Assembly: GCF_937616625.2 (NCBI RefSeq)
Contig: NC_065573.1
Span: forward strand, 15,391,001-15,455,000
Reading direction: 5' to 3'
Length of the DNA: 64,000 nt
Source: Mercurialis annua
Taxonomy: Eukaryota > Streptophyta > Magnoliopsida > Malpighiales > Euphorbiaceae
The notes beneath the pieces were generated by a model. The model was not told where the DNA came from and did no database searches. It saw only the letters and a program-made list of their open reading frames with translations. A program made the translations under genes and the position numbers. Each line of letters begins with the position of its first letter. The stretch's first letter is position 1. Positions 37,220 through 49,384 of the stretch are shown here, piece after piece.

Positions 37220-39427
37220 CATTTATAATATTAAAATATGATGTGGTACTTAATAAAGCGGTAAATAGCACTACAAACTCACTGCTTGTTTATCCACGTG
37301 ATCTTGGCAAACAGCTAACCCGGCGTAGACTCCGAAGCACGAGCAGCCGACGAGTCTAAATTAATAAATAGGTTAATATCCGAACGACCCCTAACTCTAA
37401 GATTACTAGACATCACGTAGGACTAGCACAATTAAATAACCAGATAAATCACAGAGAAACACAATTCTCAAATAAACTATAATGTCGTAATTAATTCAAG
37501 ACTATTGAGTTCGCACTTAAATCCAATCCGAAAATATTATTAAAATGATAAATAAAATCAATTCCTCAAATAGTGGGTTAGCCGAGTTTTTTTCAAAACT
37601 ACCAAGCTAAACCCACATGTCGGTGACCCAAGTCCAAACCGACCCAACTGATATTCCAGAATTATAAACCACAGTTTATAATCTAATATCTAATAAAATA
37701 TTAATCAATATAAAAATGGAACTCAATAGCTTGAAACCCAAGTAATTAAAATTTACCGGCAAAACTATCTCCTTAAATAAATCAATAAATAATTAAAAAG
37801 GCTAAATTACAAATTTAGCCAAATCACGCTAAGCCAAAATCTCAAATTATTAATTAAATAATAATTAACAATAATTATTAATTTAATTTTTAAATAACTC
37901 AAATATTATTTTTAGGTATTAAAAATAATATATCTAATTTGACAATCTTTCAAATTAAATAAATTCCCTAATTTTTATTTAATATAGTCAATATATAAAT
38001 CACAAATAAAATATAATAAAATTAATATTAATTTAAATTTAAAATATTAATGCCCAAGGTAATTTCAAATTATAAATAATATTATTATTTAAATCGTTAA
38101 TTGATAAGTCGAAACTAATTCCGTAGATTAAAATCAAAAATCAATTATAAAACAATTACTAGATAAGTTAAGGAATAAATATGTTTTAGGCATAAATAAT
38201 CAATGACCTAAAAGAAGCTTTAACCATTAAGAATTCAAATAAGCCAATAACACATTGACACAGTATCATCTCCAACCTTATGTTCATGATCCAAAACCAT
38301 ACGTACAAAGTAACAATACAGAAACTCAACTTTCACAAAATCATTACCTTTTAATTATCAATTTCTTTGAATCATAAACAATAAAACAAGAACAAATCTC
38401 AAACAAGATTAAAAGAGTCAAGCTAACACAATAAAAAGAAACCGAAACCAAACTAAGCCATTTACAGAAACTAATAATCTGACGAACACAACATCACAGG
38501 GACGACTACGGAGATCACGACCTAACGATTAACAATCCGCAACCAAGGAATTTCAGTCAAAATAATATCCCATTATCAAGATCAACAAGAACAGAAACCC
38601 ATCGGCAATAATCAAATAATACTCACAGTTAATAACAAAACAAAACGGTGAGACGGCGGAGATTGGTACGGGTTCGTTTACGTACCGTTTGACGAATGGA
38701 AAGTGTAGCAACGTAGAGGCGTGAGTCTACTTTCACGGGAAACAAACGGAACTGATTTCGACCTCCGAACGGCTGCCAAACGAATTGAAATCCCAAGAGG
38801 TCGATTTAAAACTCAAAAACAGAATTTACGTAAATGCGGCAACGGTTACAGCAATTACGAGAACGATAACGTACCGATGTGTGAAAACTAAGCTCGGACT
38901 TGTAGATGGCTGAATCTACAATCTCAGGAATCAAACGGAACGAAATTTGGAGCTAAAACGAGAGAGTTATCACTTACGAACGGAGATGTCGATATTAAGC
39001 AAAACTGAAATATTCAAGCCTAAGGAAACTTACTGAACGGCAGATTTTTGAAGAGGATTTACTACGTTTTCTTCAGGAGATTCCAGGGTATAATGACGGC
39101 TAGGGTTTAAAGAGTATGTTGTATGAATTAGGGTTTGAATCGGTATTAAAAAGACCTAAAAATATGGAAATAACTAAGTTGCGTGCTGCTGAAAAATTGA
39201 ATGAAAGAGCAGATGTTGATAAATTTTCTAATATTGAATCACGCACAATTATGGCCAAGACTAAATAAGAATTAGCCCAATTAATGAATAGCCCAATTAA
39301 TAAAACCATAAAGGATGGGCAACAGTACGTGGAAAGGAAAAATGATGAAAGAATCCATGGATTTCTCTTTTCATGTATGACAATGAATATGTGTTTTTCT
39401 TTTTTTCTTTTTCTTTTTAAAAATATA

Positions 39428-39490
39428 TTTTCGAAACCCGGACTTTAATTAACCCTTTTCGAAACCCGGACTTTAATTAACACATTTTCG
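39428..39490. repeat. Tandem duplication in the outer solo LTR
   Basis: Two adjacent copies of a 29-bp unit with ttcgaaacccggactttaat, differing only at the junction. Confidence 0.85.
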
Positions 39491-39612
39491 AATCTAATCA
39501 CAAAACGACTTTAAATTACGTAAACTACTAAATGTTATCGGAATTCGCAATTTTAATTTTTAAAATTTTACGGGATATTACAGGTGATATGTTTGCTGTT
39601 TATTAATTAGAA

Positions 39613-42147
39613 ATGACGACTCCAAATATATCTTTGCTAATATGGTGTGATGGCCGTATTGTAAGTTCTCCATGTGGAATAGAATAACATGGGGGTCGTC
39701 CGGTTAATATGGCGCTTAGCGAGAGAATGAGTTTTGAAGAATTACAAAATATTTGTAGAAGAGCAGTTTCTACCGACGGGGAAGTAGAAATTTCAAAAAT
39801 CTACTTCCAGCTTCCAAGAATAGTTGGGGGTGCGATACGCTCGTACTCGTTGTTTTCTGTGGAGAATAACGAGCATGTGTTTGGAATTTTGAACGAGGTT
39901 GTGCGGTATCCGCAACTGGATATTTTGGAATTACACGTGGAATACGAGGCTGTGGTTCGCAACGAGACTTTACTGGACCAGTTGGTTTTAGGTGATTCCA
40001 GCGGGTCTGAGAGGGGTAAGGAAGAAGAGGATTTCTATGACAGCAACGAAGAGGATGTCGAGGAAGACTTAGGAGAAGATTCACAATATCAGTTGCAACT
40101 TCCTGAGCATGTAAGAAGGGCGGATCTTTGCGACTTTGACGTCGCCCCGGAGGCCGATGAAAAGATTATGTGGGATCCTGGGATGGAATTCCAAGTAGGG
40201 ATGGTCTTCCCAAATCGCGATGTCGTCCGAGCTTGTGCGACTTCTTATTCGTCGGGGTGGGAAGGGAGTACAAGGGTCGTCAGAATTACGAACTCCACAA
40301 TATTGTTGGTTTGTAGGCACAACCCTCTTTGCAAATGGTGGTTGCATGCTACACTTCTGCAAACAACTCAGACGTGGACGTTGACAAAATATATTGGCCC
40401 GCACACGTGCAATCAGCTGTTACCTTCCACCAGAATTTTGGGTCTTGTCCGATCGCAGACTATATCAAGGGTCAAGTAATGCTGCAACGTGACATACATA
40501 TCGATACCCTCAGAGCTGGAATTTGGCAACAACATGGAGTTAGGACTTCGTATAAAAGAACCTGAAATGCAAAGGAAAAGGAAATAGCTGATGTTTACGG
40601 TGGCTGGTATGAATCATTTTCTATGGTTCACAAGTTCATGAACGAGATGATGCATGTCAACCCTGGATCATTCTAGCATGCAGAAGGTATACGCAATAAC
40701 TCTAATTTGTTATAGAACGAGTTGCTTCAAGTAATAATTCTAATTTTGTTGAACTTGTGATATATAGGCGCTAAGGTGTACACTGACGGGATCCTTCAGC
40801 CAAAAGTCGTAATGTTCATCAGAATGTTCTGGACTTTCAAACCGACAATTGATGGGTTTTGTTTTTGCAAGCCAGTTTTGTTCGTCGACGGTACTCATTT
40901 GTATGGCAAATACAAAATGACCTTATTGATCGCGTCGGCAATCGATGGGAACAGTCACATAATGCCACTGGCATTTGCACTTGTTGAATCTGAGAGTACT
41001 ACCAGTTATGAGTACTTTTTTAAACATTTGCGTGAGCAAGTGATTTACGAAAGGAAGGTGGCCATTATATCTGATCGGCACGCTGGAATATTGTCGGTTC
41101 TGAAGCGTCCTGAATGGGCCGGTGTCGCTCACAAGTTTTGCATCAGACATTTCTGCAGTAATTTTAAGACCAAGTTTAGGAACAAGGTTTTGAAAAAGCT
41201 AGCGGAGAAAGCAGGTAATGTTTTTTTATGATTGAATATGTTGACAAAATATGTTATTATTATGCGTTAATATTATGGTTTGTGTTTTAGGCCGAGCATA
41301 TCAGAAGAAGAAGTATACTCGCTACATGGACGCGATCAAGATTAGAAGCCCAAGAGCGTATGCATGGATGACTAAGAAAGAAAAGTGGACAAGGGTGTAT
41401 AACAAAAAAGGCCAACGTCACAATGTGATGACAACTAACTATGCTGAGTCTGTCAACGCGACGTTGAAGAATATATGGGGGCTTCCGATCACATCAATGC
41501 TTGAGGCAATTTTTGATCGGATGGTTAAAATGTTCGACACGCGTTGGAAGACGTATGAGGAGTTGATTGCCACAAACGTTCACTACACTCCAATATGCAT
41601 CCAACTACTGAAGCAGAGGGGGGAGAAGGCCCGTTTCAAAACCAGCCAGACATATGACCATTCTACGATGACTTGCAAAGTGGAAACTAGGAAGAACCAC
41701 TCCAATGGGAGAGGAGGAAATACCCATACGGTAAACCTTCAGAATAAGAAATGCATGTGCGGTAAATTCCAGCAATTTAAGTTGCCCTGCTCTCATGCTA
41801 TGGCCGTTTGTGCGAAGGAGAATCTGAACCCTCTTGAGTTTGTGCATTGGCATTATCAGACAAAGTTTGCTATTCAATGCTGGAACACTCCATTTAAAGT
41901 GTTACGTGCCCGCACATACTGGAGGAAGTCCGGCGAACCGCACTTCATTCCAAACCCTGAATGGCGTCAAAAAAGGGGGCGTCCAGTCAACCAGCGCTAC
42001 AGGAACGAGATGGATCAAGAATACAGGGAAGATCAGAGTCCTAACTGGTGTAGCAGATGTTGTAACAGGGGTCACAATGCAAATGATTGTACCAATCCAA
42101 TCCTATCCGAGATGAGTATATTATGGCTGTTATCGTGTAATAGATAG
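39613..42147 (+). pseudogene. MULE transposase, three exons, disabled
   Basis: Exons 39613-40686, 40768-41214 and 41291-42147. In order: MTTPNISLLIWCDGRIV start; acidic linker; MuDR DNA-binding region (around 40160-40440, GPHTC); DDE transposase domain (FVDGTHLYGKYKMTLL, IISDRHAGIL, HKFCIRHFCSNF, TTNYAESVNATLK); SWIM zinc finger (CMCGKFQQFKLPCSHAMAVC); CCHC knuckle (CSRCCNRGHNANDC). Broken by TAA at 39682-39684, a frameshift near 40430-40440, TGA at 40563-40565 (the family usually has Trp there) and TAG at 40674-40676. The DDE-to-knuckle half (exons 2 and 3) is intact. Plausible introns at 40687-40767 and 41215-41290 are GT-AG and in phase. Confidence 0.88.
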
Positions 42148-42182
42148 GAAGTAGTTATGATTGTTATTGTATTTGTTATGAC

Positions 42183-42492
42183 TGTTATACGAAAATCACG
42201 AATTTTACACGAACTTTCATTTTAATCACGACTTTTAAAAGTTGTCATATAAAACTACGATCTTTCATTTTTTTTCAAATCTATCACCGATTATTTTCCG
42301 GTGTATTTTTACCTTTCATTTTTTTAAAATTGGCCGGATTCCGGTTGCCACATCAGCAAAAATACACTGAAAATTAATTTGATGATAGATTTAAAAAAAT
42401 TAAAGTTTATGATTTTATATGGCAACTTTTAAAAGTCGTAATTAAAATAAAATTTTGTATAAAGATCATGATTTTTTTTATGAAATTAACCT
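42183..42492. mobile_element. MITE, family also present at 60447-60760
   Basis: About 310 bp with long inverted arms (cattttaatcacgacttttaaaag on the left, its complement near 42430). The same order of motifs recurs at 60447. This copy is more diverged. It lies just after the MULE coding end. Confidence 0.75.
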
Positions 42493-43771
42493 TATTAAAT
42501 TTACATGATTTAATTCCATATATATAAGGCTAATATATGTAAAATGCAAATCAATAAAGCATATAATATAATAAATAATGACATTAATAATGTTTTTAAA
42601 AATTGGCTGCTGCTGTGTTCTCATACATTGATCATCAAAGCTGAATATTTGCTTCAGCAAGCAAGTCATTTCCTATTTTCCATTTGCAGCATTTTGTATT
42701 TTTATAAAAGGGGAATTCCAGTAACGTGTACGGATCGTATATAATGACTTTTCAAAATCCCACTACAAAATTGAAATAATTAAAGAGTTAATCTCAATCG
42801 TTGCTTCAAAAGAGTGCAAATTTGGCCGCTCGCATCGCACCGTTTGATCACGTCGCATAATCCAAAAGCCCTAAAACCACTCTTCTCTTATCCAAAATAG
42901 ATCCTCAACCGAAACGTTTCTTTAAACCTCAAAAAGGAGCACCAGAAAACTAAAAAGAAGAAACAATGCCTGCATCATACCTGTAGATATTGTTAAGACG
43001 CTATGAGATGCTTGTTGAATATATCAGAGAGATCAATGTTGGCAATAGAGGCTATAATATCATGGAAAAAAATCAAACGTGCTTTCAGAAATCTCTTCCC
43101 TTTTTAAGTTCGGTGCCACATTTATTAGTGGCAGTGGTTCCACCATTAACGATAGCACATCCGCCGTATTTTTGGTATTTAACTTTTGTTATACTCTCAT
43201 GTCTTATCATTGGCTTGTAACCCATACATACTGATACTGCTTGTTTGGTGATGAACCATGGCTCAGCTTTATATTTGACATTGTTCGACTTTCATAGTGT
43301 CTTCTTTTTTATAATTTTTTAATTTACATGTAAATAACATTTCTGTCAAGTGCTTTAGCGCTTTTGGGATCATACATGCTTTCAGACTTTTTTATGTTAG
43401 AAATCCAAACATAATGGTGTGATGTTCTAATGGTTTAGGTTATATTTCGTTCATTATTGGTTTAAAACTCGATGCTTATCTTAAGTTCATTGTTGTCATC
43501 AAAGGTTCAAAGGTTTATTTTTAACATAACCACCATTTCTTTATTTTATTTTTTTCATCTTGGCTTTTCTTCAGATTTACATGGAAGCATACAAAAAGGC
43601 CTTGCCCAGGGCTCCAACAAAGTGTTAATCATCTTGAATTAGACATCATACATGGAGTTAGAAATTTGATATTACTTCGGTTCAGTAAAAGAATTGATTT
43701 GTCCATTGCACTTGAGACTAAATTATTATTTTATAAAAGCAATTTGTGAAAGATGTTTAAATAAACTTAAA
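42493..43771. other. Spacer without a supported gene
   Basis: AT-rich. Contains a gene-like stretch (ccaaaagccctaaaacc near 42862, then an ATG at 42966 soon closed by TAG) and a short open segment after cag at 43575 that ends at TAA 43625. I could not assemble a protein from these, so I leave them uncalled. Confidence 0.4.
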
Positions 43772-44119
43772 GGCCAAATGTCGTAAAAATACCAAACCTT
43801 TCACAAAAGTTTCACAAAAGTCCTGACCTTTTAATTTTGTCGATTTTGGCCAAAAACTGATTATTTGGTTTCACAAAAGTCCTGACCTTTCAATTTTGTC
43901 GATTTTGGCCAAAAATAGATTATTTGGTTTCACAAAAGTCATGACCTTTCAATATATATGCATGCCACGTAGGCGCCACATAGGCAAATTGAAATCAAAT
44001 TGAGAGTTTGCCACAATTGAAACCAAATAATATGTTTTTGGCCAAAATCGACAAAATTAAAAGGTCAGAAATTTTGTGAAACTTTCATGAAAGATTTGGC
44101 CTTTTTACGACATTTGTCC
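43772..44119. mobile_element. Mutator-like MITE with internal duplication
   Basis: Inverted ends GGCCAAATGTCGTAAAAA and the complement of ttttttacgacatttgtcc; longer arms pair through ttttgtcgattttggcc. Flanks aaacttaaa and aacctaaaa match at 7 of 9, a possible worn 9-bp duplication. The left arm holds about two and a half tandem copies of a roughly 60-bp unit containing cacaaaagtcctgacctt. Confidence 0.75.
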
Positions 44120-44982
44120 AACCTAAAATATATACTTCCATGAATTTTGAGAAATATAATGATAAATCAAATTGAAAAAGGCTAAAATACACAGTAAACA
44201 TATGTGATAGAGCTAACCAATTTGTAGCTTAACTTGTAAGTGTGATCGACTCAACAATGAATAGAGATTATCACTTGATTGACAAACAATAATGGGAGAT
44301 ATGAATAATTGACACTACTTCAATAGGAAAGAAAATATAATGACTTTCTTTTGCCAAAAGCGTGTTTTCTCATTTTCTATACTTGGCTTATATAGGCTTT
44401 TCTTTGCAGGGGCAAAACTGGTAAGAGGACACCAAAGGTTGGTTAAAAAGTGAGCCATGTAGCTCACAAATCAGCTCGAGAACGTCCAATTCAAACATGC
44501 CAAATGTAAAAAAGTGGGTGGAAGAGTAAAGTTCAAATGGCTCCTAAGTGACCCCTACATACAATAACTTGCTGAGTAAGGAGATAAAGTGACCCTACAC
44601 TTCTCCAAACGGCATGAGCTTGTAAGAGAGAAGCTAAATCATAAAGGACATTTAAGGACAAATAAAGAATAAACATTAACAAAAATACCTAACTGTTGTA
44701 AGGAATTGTTTTCCAATCAAATAGGGGCATAAAGGGAAAGCATTTTTACTGTTCAATGTACAGTGAAAAATGCTTCACTTTTATACTTATAATATAAATT
44801 GTCATCGTTATGGTTACCATCAAAATCATTATTAAAATTTAATTATAACAACTCTTTTAAATATATAGATAAAATGGGATAATAATGATTAGAAACATAA
44901 AATAATTAATTTATAAATTAAATAAAAAAAATTTGATGGTAAATGTTATTTATGTGGTATAATTGATCATTGGTAAATATAT
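44120..44982. other. AT-rich spacer before the copia LTR
   Basis: No ORF, splice-supported exon or recognisable transposon end seen. Confidence 0.4.
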
Positions 44983-45905
44983 TGTTGGATCAAGTCCTTT
45001 TGATCTCTTCAGTTTTGACTTTTGAGAATCAATTTAAAGGTTATAATATTATTTATTAGTGTATAGGAACACATTAAAAGCATCGTGGGTCAATTCGGAT
45101 TCTTTTGAAAAATCAGAAATTTGACATTTCCAGTAGCTTTTCGCGCCCGCTACCTTCAGTCAGATGCAGGCGCGACTCATGAGTAGCGGGCGCTACTAAA
45201 GCCTTTCACGGACAGTACCCAAAGATTTGAGAAATCCTTGGATTCTCTTCATGGGTCGCAGGCGCGACTCAGAGACATCACGGGCGCGACCTTCATACCT
45301 GTTGCAATTTTCAACGGTCATATTTGAATGCCCCAATGAAGAGGTGCCATGTGGCACATGACCGTTGGCTTTTTCAGAAGCCAAATGAGATCGCGGGCGC
45401 TACCCAATGCTTTTCAGCACAAATTTGTTCATCTTCTTTGATGACTTAGAGAAAAGTTGTTAGGGGTTATAAAATACCCCACAACCACCACATTAATGTG
45501 GTTAGACACCCTAAGAACAACAACAACTACAAGCATTCAATTCAAACTCTCTTAAACATTTATTGTGCATCAATTTATATTGATTACTTTTCTTCGTTGT
45601 TGATTAATCAATTTTAGTGTTTGTAGGTTTGTGATTAAACTTCAAAAGTCACTTAGTGAGTTTGAAATTAGCTCTAGAAAATCTCTTTATAATATTTTGT
45701 GTTTAGCTCTAAAATACACCTTTAGTGGATTATAACAAATCTCAATCTTTGATTGAGTAGTGGAGTAAAATCGACTTGTGATTCGAATCACTCTAAATCA
45801 CTTGTGTTCTTTCTTCTATCCCTTAAACACTTAACCTAACTCTAGTCCTTTTTAATTTTAAAAATACCTTATTCACCCCCCTTTAAGATAGCATTTGGAA
45901 TTTCA
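44983..45905 (+). repeat. 5' LTR of a truncated Ty1/copia element (SIRE-like)
   Basis: Starts TGTTGGATCAAG, ends attcacccccc...aatttca, followed two bases later by a tRNA-Met primer site (tggtatcaaagc, 45908-45919). TATA box ttataaaatac near 45467. Its second half resembles the solo LTR at 47952-48839 (attgagtagtgga, ccactctaaa, attcacccccct), so the families are related. Confidence 0.8.
45132..45404. repeat. Palindrome cluster upstream of the copia TATA box
   Basis: Scattered copies of gtagcgggcgctac, gcgcccgctac, ggcgcgac and cgggcgcgac; agtagcgggcgctact is close to a perfect palindrome. The cluster ends about 60 bp before the TATA box. GC-rich in an AT-rich LTR. Confidence 0.65.
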
Positions 45906-45956
45906 ATTGGTATCAAAGCAAGGTAACTCATCTTATTTGCGAGTTCTTCGATCCAA

Positions 45957-46650
45957 ATGGCTATCGAAAACTTCACTCATACTCTTCATCCCTACTTTGA
46001 TGGAACAGATTATCCTAATTGGAAATTCCGTATGGAAAATTATCTTGATATGGATGGTGTATACTTATGGCACATGGTTCTTGATGGTTATGTTGCTCCT
46101 ACTCAAGTGAAGGATGATACTATCATACCTTGGCCAAAAGGCGTGAAGAAGAGGTATATGCTCAAGCTCCCAAAGCTAAGCCATTTTTGGCTCCTAAGCC
46201 TAAGAACAAGGTGGGTACAAGACCCCCTAGACATACCCATGCCTCTCAATATAGTCACAAATAGAAGAAGAGAAGTATGAAAAAGAATTATTTTCATTTA
46301 TATCCTTATGCTCATTCTCATAACAATGCTCATGCATACACATATGAACACTCTTGTGCACATTTCTATGCTCATATATGTGAGGCTCCTAGATCCAAGA
46401 CTTACCAATATTCAGCTCACATGTCCCATAGGCTTCAATGTGTTTATTGCATGAGATATGGTCATACGAATGTTGATTGTTATGTTAGAAAGGTCCAATT
46501 GAGGTTAATTCCCTTAGACTATTCTAGTGCTAACTTATAAAGACTCAATGTGACTTGGGTACCTAAAGGTTGAGTTTGTTTTTTCTAGGTGCTGAAGGAA
46601 ACCGTGGTGAATAAAATCAAATGGTATGTTGATAGCGGTTGTTCTAAAGC
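45957..46650 (+). pseudogene. Copia gag and start of protease, truncated
   Basis: Gag begins MAIENFTHTLHPYFDGTDYP with NWKFRMENYL. A large internal deletion follows, then frameshifted remains and a CCHC knuckle (CVYCMRYGHTNVDC near 46439-46480). The protease start KWYVDSGCSK lies near 46617-46650. The polyprotein stops there, at a junction with reverse-oriented MULE sequence; integrase, RT and 3' LTR are missing. Confidence 0.8.
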
Positions 46651-47951
46651 TTCTATTAGGGCAACATCTTACATAATGGCCACCTTCACAATAATGGCCA
46701 CATGTCATCTTCCTCCCATGCTGCCCCAACTTGCCATTTTTTCTAGTCTCGTCCATGTTCCTCTTTTTACATCTTTTAGGCCTTCCGAGTTTTTTCTTAA
46801 ATTGTGGAGGTTCTATTCTCTCCAACTCAGTTCTAACCCAATACAACTTTCCTGGAACATGCTTCATTGTATATGCATGACTTAAATGTATCTTTTGAGT
46901 AATAACGGTGCACATATTCTTGAGGCTTGTCACTGTTGGAGTAGATGGCACACACAACATGGAAACATGGGATCCCAGTAAGGTCCTACTCTCTGCAAGT
47001 GCAGGTCCTCATTTTTAAATCAACAATGTGTATGTCATCCTTATCAAGCACACGATTCATCTGATAACCAAAATCCCCATTTCAATCCATCTCCCAATCA
47101 TGAGACATTTTCTTGTTCTTCTCTAGCTTCTCCATAGCTTTTGGAGCAATGTCTATTATCCATGTAGCAGCAGACTCCTTTTTAGTCCAAATTCTATTCA
47201 TTACTAAAACTCTGATTTCTTCAAGCATAGTGATAATACTCTTGCATCTTGCTTCTAAGATCTAGCCATGAAGGTCTCAGCTAGTTTATTATCCACCACA
47301 TTACACTTGATGGAGGTGTCAAATTATACTTTACATCATCTCCTAATGCCATAAGACAATGCAGCTTGTATAATTTCTTTACCTAATCCATCTAACACTT
47401 CTAACCTCTGCCTCAATTGAACCTCATATGTAGCCTTTGCACAATTCCAGAATGCCAACTTCCTTTCCCTGCCTCTCCAGTGCTTTGCCCAATTTGCATA
47501 AACATGCCTGACATATCTCATGTGCTTTGCATTTGGAAGCAGCTCTTTCATAGCAGATTATAGTCCCTGCAAAAAAACACAACACATTAAGAATTTATTG
47601 AACTAACATTGTCAAAAGCGGAATAAAACAATCAAAAAAGTAATAATTATCTTTTTCATATCTGAGATGAAAGTATACCGATCTCCATTTCCCAATGACA
47701 AGTCAGTGGTCAGTCTTCTAAGGAACCAACTCCAAGTGGTTTTTGTTTCCAGTTCAACCACACCCCAAACAATAGGAAACATATGATTGTTTCCATCCCT
47801 CCCCACAACACATAGCAACATACCTTACATATTCCTTTCAAAATACAACCATCTATCCTTATAATTTTTCAACAACTAGCCATCCTACCCTTTTTACAAG
47901 CCTCAAAACAAACATAAAACATACTGAATAATGACATGCCTTCTAAATTAT

Positions 47952-48839
47952 TTAATTTTGATTCAAACAATCAATTGGCATGTAATTGTTTTCTAATATC
48001 ATTACAAGTTTCTTTGCAGGTTAAGGCAGTTTTGTGCAGTTTTTAGGTCACAGACGATCGTCTGTCTTGATTGACGATCGTTTGTCACTTTAAAACTCAC
48101 CGTTTTGCAACTCTGAAATCTCTGGCATTTTGGCATGAATCTGCGTACTGCTAACGATCAGACTGACGATCGTCTGTCCCATTGACGATCGTCTGTCCCA
48201 TTGACGATCGTCTGTCTTGAAAAGACGATTGTCATTAAATCCAAAGTTTGAATCTCTTATAGCCGTTGTAGACATACGATCGTATATGATTTCGTGACGA
48301 TCGTCTGTCGTGTGCAGACTACTTATTTTTGAAGTTTCTCAAAGATTTATAACGAGAAGAATTTTACAAAAGCCAATGGGACTAAGCCACATCAGTAAGA
48401 AGACTTTATATATGTGTTCTATCTCTTTTGGGAAAGTAAGAACAAATATAGCAAAAAGCAACAGCTCTCAACAACATTCCTTCATTCAATTCCTCTTTTA
48501 GTTTTGTGCATCAATTGTGTTAATCATTGATTGCTTTTGATTGTTCTCTTTGTGGGTTTCTTGATTTAGCCTTGAAAAAGTCAAGCTCTTGTAAGTTAGG
48601 GGTTTAGCTTTGGAAAAACTCCAAGTTGGGTGTTTAGCTTTAAAGCACCATTTTTGTAACTTGTAATCAAGTTTGATTTAGTGGAAAATCTCAATCATTG
48701 ATTGAGTAGTGGATGTAGGATAGCGTTTTTATCCGAACCACTCTAAAATTGCTTTATGTTCTTTCTCTAATCCTTTATCCTTCCTAAATATTTTTAAGTA
48801 GCCATTAATATCTAATTCACCCCCCTCTAAGGTATTTCA
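47952..48839 (+). mobile_element. Solo LTR of a SIRE-like copia element inside the decayed MULE
   Basis: Flanked by attat (47947-47951 and 48840-48844). It ends attcaccccccctctaagg-type sequence then tatttca, as the LTR at 44983-45905 does. TATA box ctttatatatg near 48404. The start lacks TG, presumably mutated. MULE coding resumes on both sides. Confidence 0.7.
48050..48312. repeat. cagacgatcgtctg palindrome cluster upstream of the LTR TATA box
   Basis: About eight copies or variants of the palindrome gacgatcgtc, several extended to cagacgatcgtctg or ending in tctgtc (near 48051, 48071, 48163, 48183, 48201, 48223, 48275, 48295). The cluster ends about 90 bp before the TATA box. Confidence 0.85.
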
Positions 48840-49384
48840 ATTATCAGTGCTGCATGAAAGGGCAAAGCAAGTTGTTCCAGGGTTGATTTGCTTAATCACA
48901 ACAGCATAATCATGCAAGAGTCCATACTCATCAATATAATTACCCATCTATTCCTCCATGACATGTTTCTTAGTTGCCATACACATGTTAACTATGACTT
49001 TCTGTTTTAGTTCAGACCTAACTAAAGCCCTTAATTCCTTAAACTTGATGTATGGCTGAGAAATAATCCTGGCCCTGAATTGCTTTACTAAAAAGCAGTA
49101 TTACACAGTTTGCTTTTATTTGTCATATCACATCTATGGTGGGATCTGTATGTTTTCACAGTCCAATTGTTATTAGTATTATATGGACTAGCATGTAAAT
49201 TCCAAGGACATCCCAACTTACATTCAACTCTATCCCTACTTGTATCATGTTTCACCATATGCACACACGGACCCTTAAAGACAGTGTACCTAGCCACATC
49301 ATCCTTAAGCTGCTCAAGATTTTGAAACTTTATGCCAGTATAAAAAATAGGTATTCTAGTAGGATCAAATTGGACATGACTATT

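Larger units (their letters stand above)
26129..39582 (-). mobile_element. Solo LTR of a gypsy-type element, interrupted by a second retrotransposon
   Basis: Two parts, 26129-26892 and 37225-39582, sum to about 3.12 kb. It starts TGTCACGGCCC and ends GGGATATTACA, close to the ends of the inner element's LTRs (TGTCACGACCC, GGGTTATTACA), so the families are related and in the same sense. Flanks agtga (26124-26128) and ggtga (39583-39587) match at 4 of 5, a decayed target duplication. No internal region was seen. Confidence 0.75.
25197..42147 (+). mobile_element. Mutator-like element (MULE), split by nested retrotransposons
   Basis: The element appears to begin near the palindrome-rich promoter at 25197-25440. 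Its leader runs to 26128, resumes at 39583 just 30 bp before the transposase ATG, and coding ends at 42147. Without the 13.45-kb insertion it would be about 3.5 kb. I could not find terminal inverted repeats or a 9-bp duplication, so the outer limits are provisional. Confidence 0.6.

Noticed and set aside
37225..39582. Searched for genes in the right part of the outer LTR
   Set aside because: No domain or long ORF; consistent with LTR sequence only.
42966..43220. Possible small host gene with a leader-like upstream region
   Set aside because: The first ATG is closed by TAG after six codons, and the longer frame has no recognisable protein or conserved splice pattern.
43575..43627. Short exon-like stretch after a good acceptor, reading AYKKALPRAP
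   Set aside because: Faintly like the PAM16 N-terminal motif, but only a handful of residues match and no neighbouring exon could be joined.
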